Assembly: GCF_900182565.1 (NCBI RefSeq)
Contig: NZ_FXTI01000002.1
Coordinates: 124,001 to 188,000, forward strand
From: Melghirimyces algeriensis
GTDB taxonomy: Bacteria > Bacillota > Bacilli > Thermoactinomycetales > DSM-45169
DNA length: 64,000 bases
Reading direction: 5' to 3'
The notes beneath the pieces were generated by a model that did no database searches, had not been told where the DNA came from, and saw only the letters and a program-made list of their open reading frames with translations. Made by a program: the position numbers and the translations under genes. Below are positions 61,534-64,000 of this stretch, piece by piece (the first letter of the stretch is position 1; each line of letters begins with the position of its first letter).

Positions 61534-61619
61534 TAAAAAACGCTTCCCGTCCCGGAAAGACAAAAAGCGCATACGACTCCTGAAATGAGTGCCATTCCCT
61601 TGCCAGCCTCTCCGGACTG
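61534..61619 (-). promoter_or_regulatory. PyrR attenuator upstream of pyrR
   Basis: Loop CAGTCCGGAGAGGCTGG at 61619-61603, an exact match to the B. subtilis-type PyrR site. Downstream, CGCTTTTTGTC pairs (with G-U pairs) with GACGGGAAGCG, then TTTTTT at 61570-61535. Confidence 0.88.
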
Positions 61620-61647
61620 AATTAAAGGTTCCTATTCAGTTGCTCTT

Positions 61648-61676
61648 ATTATGAAGCATCCTTCCATGTTTGTCAA
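61648..61676 (-). promoter_or_regulatory. pyr operon promoter
   Basis: Minus strand TTGACA (61676-61671), 17 bp, CATAAT (61653-61648), just after the rluD stop and about 28 bp before the first PyrR loop. Confidence 0.8.
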
Positions 61677-61700
61677 TGGAAGTGAAGAGATTCATCCCAT

Positions 61701-62633
61701 CTAACCCGTTTGCACACGAAATCGATCCACCAATCGAGTGATATCCTTTGGTAGCTCGGTTTCCAGGCGAATTCGCTCTCCTGTCCTTGGATGAAAGAAA
61801 CCCAGTACCTTTGCGTGAAGGGCCTGTCCATCGATGGAGAATTTTCGGTGATTGGTACTGTAAACAGGATCTCCCACCAACGGATGTCCAATATACTTCA
61901 TATGCACCCGAATCTGGTGTGTTCGTCCTGTCTCCAAGCGACATTGAACCATGGTCGCCCGTTGAAAACGTTCCATTACTTCAAAATGAGTGATCGCTGG
62001 CTTTCCGTTTTTATGTTCCACAGCCATCCGCTTTCGATTTTTTGTATCCCGTCCAATGGGAGCATCCACCGTTCCCTTGTCATGCGGAATATTTCCGTTC
62101 ACCACAGCCACATAGACCCGCTCCACACTATGGGCCTTCAGTTGTGCCGCTAAGGACTGGTGTGCAACATCGTTTTTGGCCGCCATAATCAGGCCAGATG
62201 TATCTTTATCAATTCGATGGACGATTCCCGGACGAAGCACCCCACCGATGCCAGAAAGGTCATGACAATGAGCGAGCAATGCGTTCACCATTGTTCCCGA
62301 ATAGATACCGGGTGCGGGATGAACCATCATCCCCCGTGATTTGTTAACCACAATCACGTCAGAATCTTCGTAGACAACGTCCAAAGGAATCGATTCCGCT
62401 TCCACGTTGGGCTCTTCCGGAGGAGGCTCTTGAACTTCCACCCGTTCTCCAACATGTAAACGGTAATTGTTTTTCACCGGGCGGCCATCCACCAATACCC
62501 GTTTTCCACGGATCCAGGACTGAACCGTCATACGGGACCAGTCCCTATTCTTTTGAACCAAAAACTTATCCACCCGTCCTCCACTGTCTTCCTCTCCAAC
62601 AGCAAAGCGCAGAAGCTTCCCATCCGTGCTCAC
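61701..62633 (-). CDS. RluD-family 23S rRNA pseudouridine synthase (YlyB)
   Basis: 310 residues from GTG 62633 with GGGGGA six bases upstream, overlapping the lspA stop. N-terminal S4 domain (about 17-80; GGRVDKFLVQKNRDWSR), then the RluA-type synthase with HRIDKDTSGLIMAAKND (catalytic Asp) and GRTHQIRVHMKYIGHPLVGD. It makes pseudouridine in helix 69-type positions of 23S rRNA in related bacteria; the exact site here is inferred. Same place as B. subtilis ylyB, between lspA and pyrR. Confidence 0.93.
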   Translation of the reverse strand: MSTDGKLLRFAVGEEDSGGRVDKFLVQKNRDWSRMTVQSWIRGKRVLVDGRPVKNNYRLHVGERVEVQEPPPEEPNVEAESIPLDVVYEDSDVIVVNKSRGMMVHPAPGIYSGTMVNALLAHCHDLSGIGGVLRPGIVHRIDKDTSGLIMAAKNDVAHQSLAAQLKAHSVERVYVAVVNGNIPHDKGTVDAPIGRDTKNRKRMAVEHKNGKPAITHFEVMERFQRATMVQCRLETGRTHQIRVHMKYIGHPLVGDPVYSTNHRKFSIDGQALHAKVLGFFHPRTGERIRLETELPKDITRLVDRFRVQTG

Positions 62634-63100
62634 TGGGAATCCCCCGCTTCCTTGGTGGTAAGGGAGTCCTCTTTTTCACTCGGTTGACGGATGGTGAGGA
62701 ATATCATGATCCCAACGCCAACGACAATCGCAGAGTCCGCTACATTAAAAATCGGATACTGAATCAGTCGAAAGTCTAAAAAGTCCACCACTTCACCAAG
62801 TCGAACCCGGTCGATCAGATTTCCAATGGAACCTCCAAGAATCAGTGCGAGCGACCAGGACATCAGCGGCTGGCTCGCTTTCAACTGAAGCAAATAATAC
62901 GTGATTCCCGACACCACAACAATCGTGATCACAATAAACAACCACTGTTGATTTTGCAAAATCCCAAACGCTGCTCCGCGATTGCGATGGGATGTAATAT
63001 GAAAAACGCCTTCCCACAGGGGGATGGTTTGAAAAAGGTTCATGTTGCGGACCACAAGCCACTTTGTCGCTTGGTCCAGTCCCAAAACAACCAGAGCCAC
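62630..63100 (-). CDS. lspA: Lipoprotein signal peptidase (signal peptidase II)
   Basis: 156 residues if the GTG at 63100 is used. Four membrane helices; catalytic aspartates in ILGGSIGNLIDRVRLGEVVDF and FNVADSAIVVG, and the HRNRGAAFG block. It cleaves the signal peptide of lipoproteins (such as the GerC subunit here). The GTG start has only a poor ribosome binding site and truncates helix 1. The frame stays open upstream as I(I)FRYFIVALVVLGLDQ, and a strong GGGGGG lies 5-8 bases ahead of an ATC/ATA pair at 63121/63118, so a non-canonical start is possible. Confidence 0.93.
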   Translation of the reverse strand: MALVVLGLDQATKWLVVRNMNLFQTIPLWEGVFHITSHRNRGAAFGILQNQQWLFIVITIVVVSGITYYLLQLKASQPLMSWSLALILGGSIGNLIDRVRLGEVVDFLDFRLIQYPIFNVADSAIVVGVGIMIFLTIRQPSEKEDSLTTKEAGDSQ

Positions 63101-63186
63101 AATAAAATACCTAAATATGATTGGTTCCCCCCTCTGCCGTGCCCGGCACCTGGTGAAAGACAGATCCCGACATCTTCCAAGTTTTC

Positions 63187-63215
63187 ATTTTAGCACAGCG
63201 AAAAAGGGCAAACAA
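63187..63215 (-). promoter_or_regulatory. Promoter of lspA-rluD
   Basis: TTGTTT (63215-63210), 17 bp, TAAAAT (63192-63187), with an extended -10 TG; very similar to the rpmB promoter. Confidence 0.65.
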
Positions 63216-63239
63216 CTGACGGTTTTGTTCCGGAACGAT

Positions 63240-63932
63240 TCACTCCTCTTGGTCCTCCTCCTTCTCTTTTCTTCGTGTCGCATCGTTGTGAGTGATCTCA
63301 GACAGAATATCGGATGGACGTCCGTCCAGTCCCGCAACGGGAATATGCTCCACATCATCCACATATCCGTGTCGCTCATCGTGGTCCACCGTCAGTTCAT
63401 TGTAATCCTTCCCTTCCCGGAAATAGTCAGGCGGGTTGGACGTACCGTATCGCTCGACTTCTTGCCAGGAATCTTCTGCATCGTAAAAACTGGCTTCCTT
63501 TTGATCGTGAAAATGATCCCCAAATGGGGGGTGAATGATTTTTTCCTCGACCGGCCGGCGATTGGAAAGATCTGTCTCCCGCTGGTGTTCCATACAATAA
63601 GATGTCTCAGGAACAGCTTTCAACCGTTCATAAGGAATTTCCTTTCCACACACTACACACTTTCCATACTGTCCCTCTTCCATTCGAAGCAAGGCCATCT
63701 CAATCGCTTCCAGCCGTTCCTCATCCTCTTCATTCAAAGCGAGGTCCTTCCCCCGTTCAAATAACTCTGTACCCAGATCTGCCGGATGATTGTCATATCC
63801 GGACAGTTCCCCAACAGAGTTGTTCATCCCCTCTTCCATCCCATAATGCTGGTTCTCATCCAATTTCCTGGTCAAACGTGATTTTTCCATGTCCAGCTGT
63901 TTCTTCAATTCTGCCTGTTGTTGTTCGGTCAC
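63240..63932 (-). CDS. TraR/DksA C4-type zinc finger protein, YteA family
   Basis: 230 residues from GTG 63932 with AAAGGGG upstream. An N-terminal helical region (LKKQLDMEKSRLTRKLDE), the YteA hallmark GELSGYDNHPADLGTELFERG, and a zinc-binding region CVVCGKEIPYERL ... SYCMEHQ in which the last cysteine position is a histidine-flanked Cys (CxxC ... CxxH). The C-terminal half is rich in acidic residues, ending in a Lys/Glu tail. YteA-type proteins are sporulation-associated or general-stress genes of unknown mechanism; B. subtilis has one (ylyA) at this same locus, upstream of lspA. Confidence 0.85.
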   Translation of the reverse strand: MTEQQQAELKKQLDMEKSRLTRKLDENQHYGMEEGMNNSVGELSGYDNHPADLGTELFERGKDLALNEEDEERLEAIEMALLRMEEGQYGKCVVCGKEIPYERLKAVPETSYCMEHQRETDLSNRRPVEEKIIHPPFGDHFHDQKEASFYDAEDSWQEVERYGTSNPPDYFREGKDYNELTVDHDERHGYVDDVEHIPVAGLDGRPSDILSEITHNDATRRKEKEEDQEE

Positions 63933-63948
63933 AGCGATTCCCCTTTCC

Positions 63949-64000
63949 TTAATAGGTCATTCCATCCAACTCCAACTGAGCTTGGACAATCCGAACGATC
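63949..64000 (-). CDS. 3' end of an unidentified gene (cut by the window)
   Basis: Sixteen codons ending in TAA read IVRIVQAQLELDGMTY. The stop is followed directly by the ribosome binding site of the YteA gene, which supports a cotranscribed upstream gene. The fragment is too short to name; it does not resemble the zinc-finger C-terminus of IleS expected from Bacillus gene order. Confidence 0.35.
   Translation of the reverse strand, partial: IVRIVQAQLELDGMTY

Noticed and set aside
63042..63764. 240-codon plus-strand frame opposite lspA and the YteA gene
   Set aside because: Covers two well supported minus-strand genes and a promoter; no recognisable domain.
1..64000. CRISPR arrays, insertion sequences, prophage, tRNA or rRNA genes
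   Set aside because: No regularly spaced repeats, transposase or integrase frames, and no cloverleaf with CCA-type ends or rRNA-like sequence were seen in the intergenic regions.

Overview
The window is a chromosomal stretch of a low- to mid-GC endospore-forming Firmicute. Direct evidence for sporulation is a 27-residue SpoVM gene, a complete GerA/GerB/GerC-type germinant receptor operon, RemA, a YteA-type zinc-finger protein and a PdaA-like polysaccharide deacetylase. Gene order closely follows the Bacillus core (yicC-remA-gmk-rpoZ-coaBC-priA-def-fmt-rsmB, rlmN-prpC-prkC-rsgA-rpe-thiN-spoVM, rpmB facing yloU-fakA-degV-sdaA, and lspA-rluD-pyrR-pyrP-pyrBC-carAB-pyrF-pyrE). With roughly balanced base composition, this fits Bacillales. 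A Thermoactinomycetaceae-like genus is my inference, not something the sequence proves.

Layout: 1-4.5 kb (minus) holds serine dehydratase, a DegV/FakB protein, FakA and a YloU/Asp23 protein. rpmB (plus) diverges from them at 4.8 kb. 5.3-11.3 kb (minus) carries spoVM, thiN, rpe, rsgA, prkC, prpC and rlmN. 11.4-14.4 kb holds two divergent paralogous FMN-binding glutamate-synthase-like genes. 14.4-19.1 kb (minus) is a gerABC operon plus a membrane GAF protein. 19.2-27.8 kb (minus) is the housekeeping block from yicC to rsmB. 27.9-31 kb (plus) has a lipid/oligosaccharide flippase followed by a decayed MerR regulator and a decayed EamA transporter. 31-36 kb (minus) is the glycerol regulon glpF-glpK / glpP-glpD, with two antitermination leaders and CcpA-type sites. 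36-37.4 kb is pgi. 37.6-40.8 kb (plus) is mtnN-luxS, a small unknown gene and a DEAD-box helicase. 40.8-45.9 kb (minus) is ilvA, dapF and a Ca2+-type P-ATPase. rqcH (plus) diverges from the ATPase. 47.9-51.3 kb holds a polysaccharide deacetylase, two small unknown genes, an HxlR/nitroreductase divergent pair and a small membrane protein. 51.4-63.9 kb (minus) is the complete de novo UMP operon with three PyrR attenuators, preceded by rluD, lspA and a YteA-like gene.

The genes are overwhelmingly core and vertically inherited. No CRISPR, IS element, prophage, rRNA or tRNA gene was seen. The most unusual items are the divergent FMN-enzyme paralogs around a palindrome, two strong terminator-like hairpins directly ahead of ribosome binding sites inside the housekeeping operons (before rsgA and coaBC), an lspA gene whose N-terminus fits only a non-canonical ATA/ATC start, and a 44-residue glycine-zipper peptide gene. 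No convincing wholly new multi-gene system is visible.
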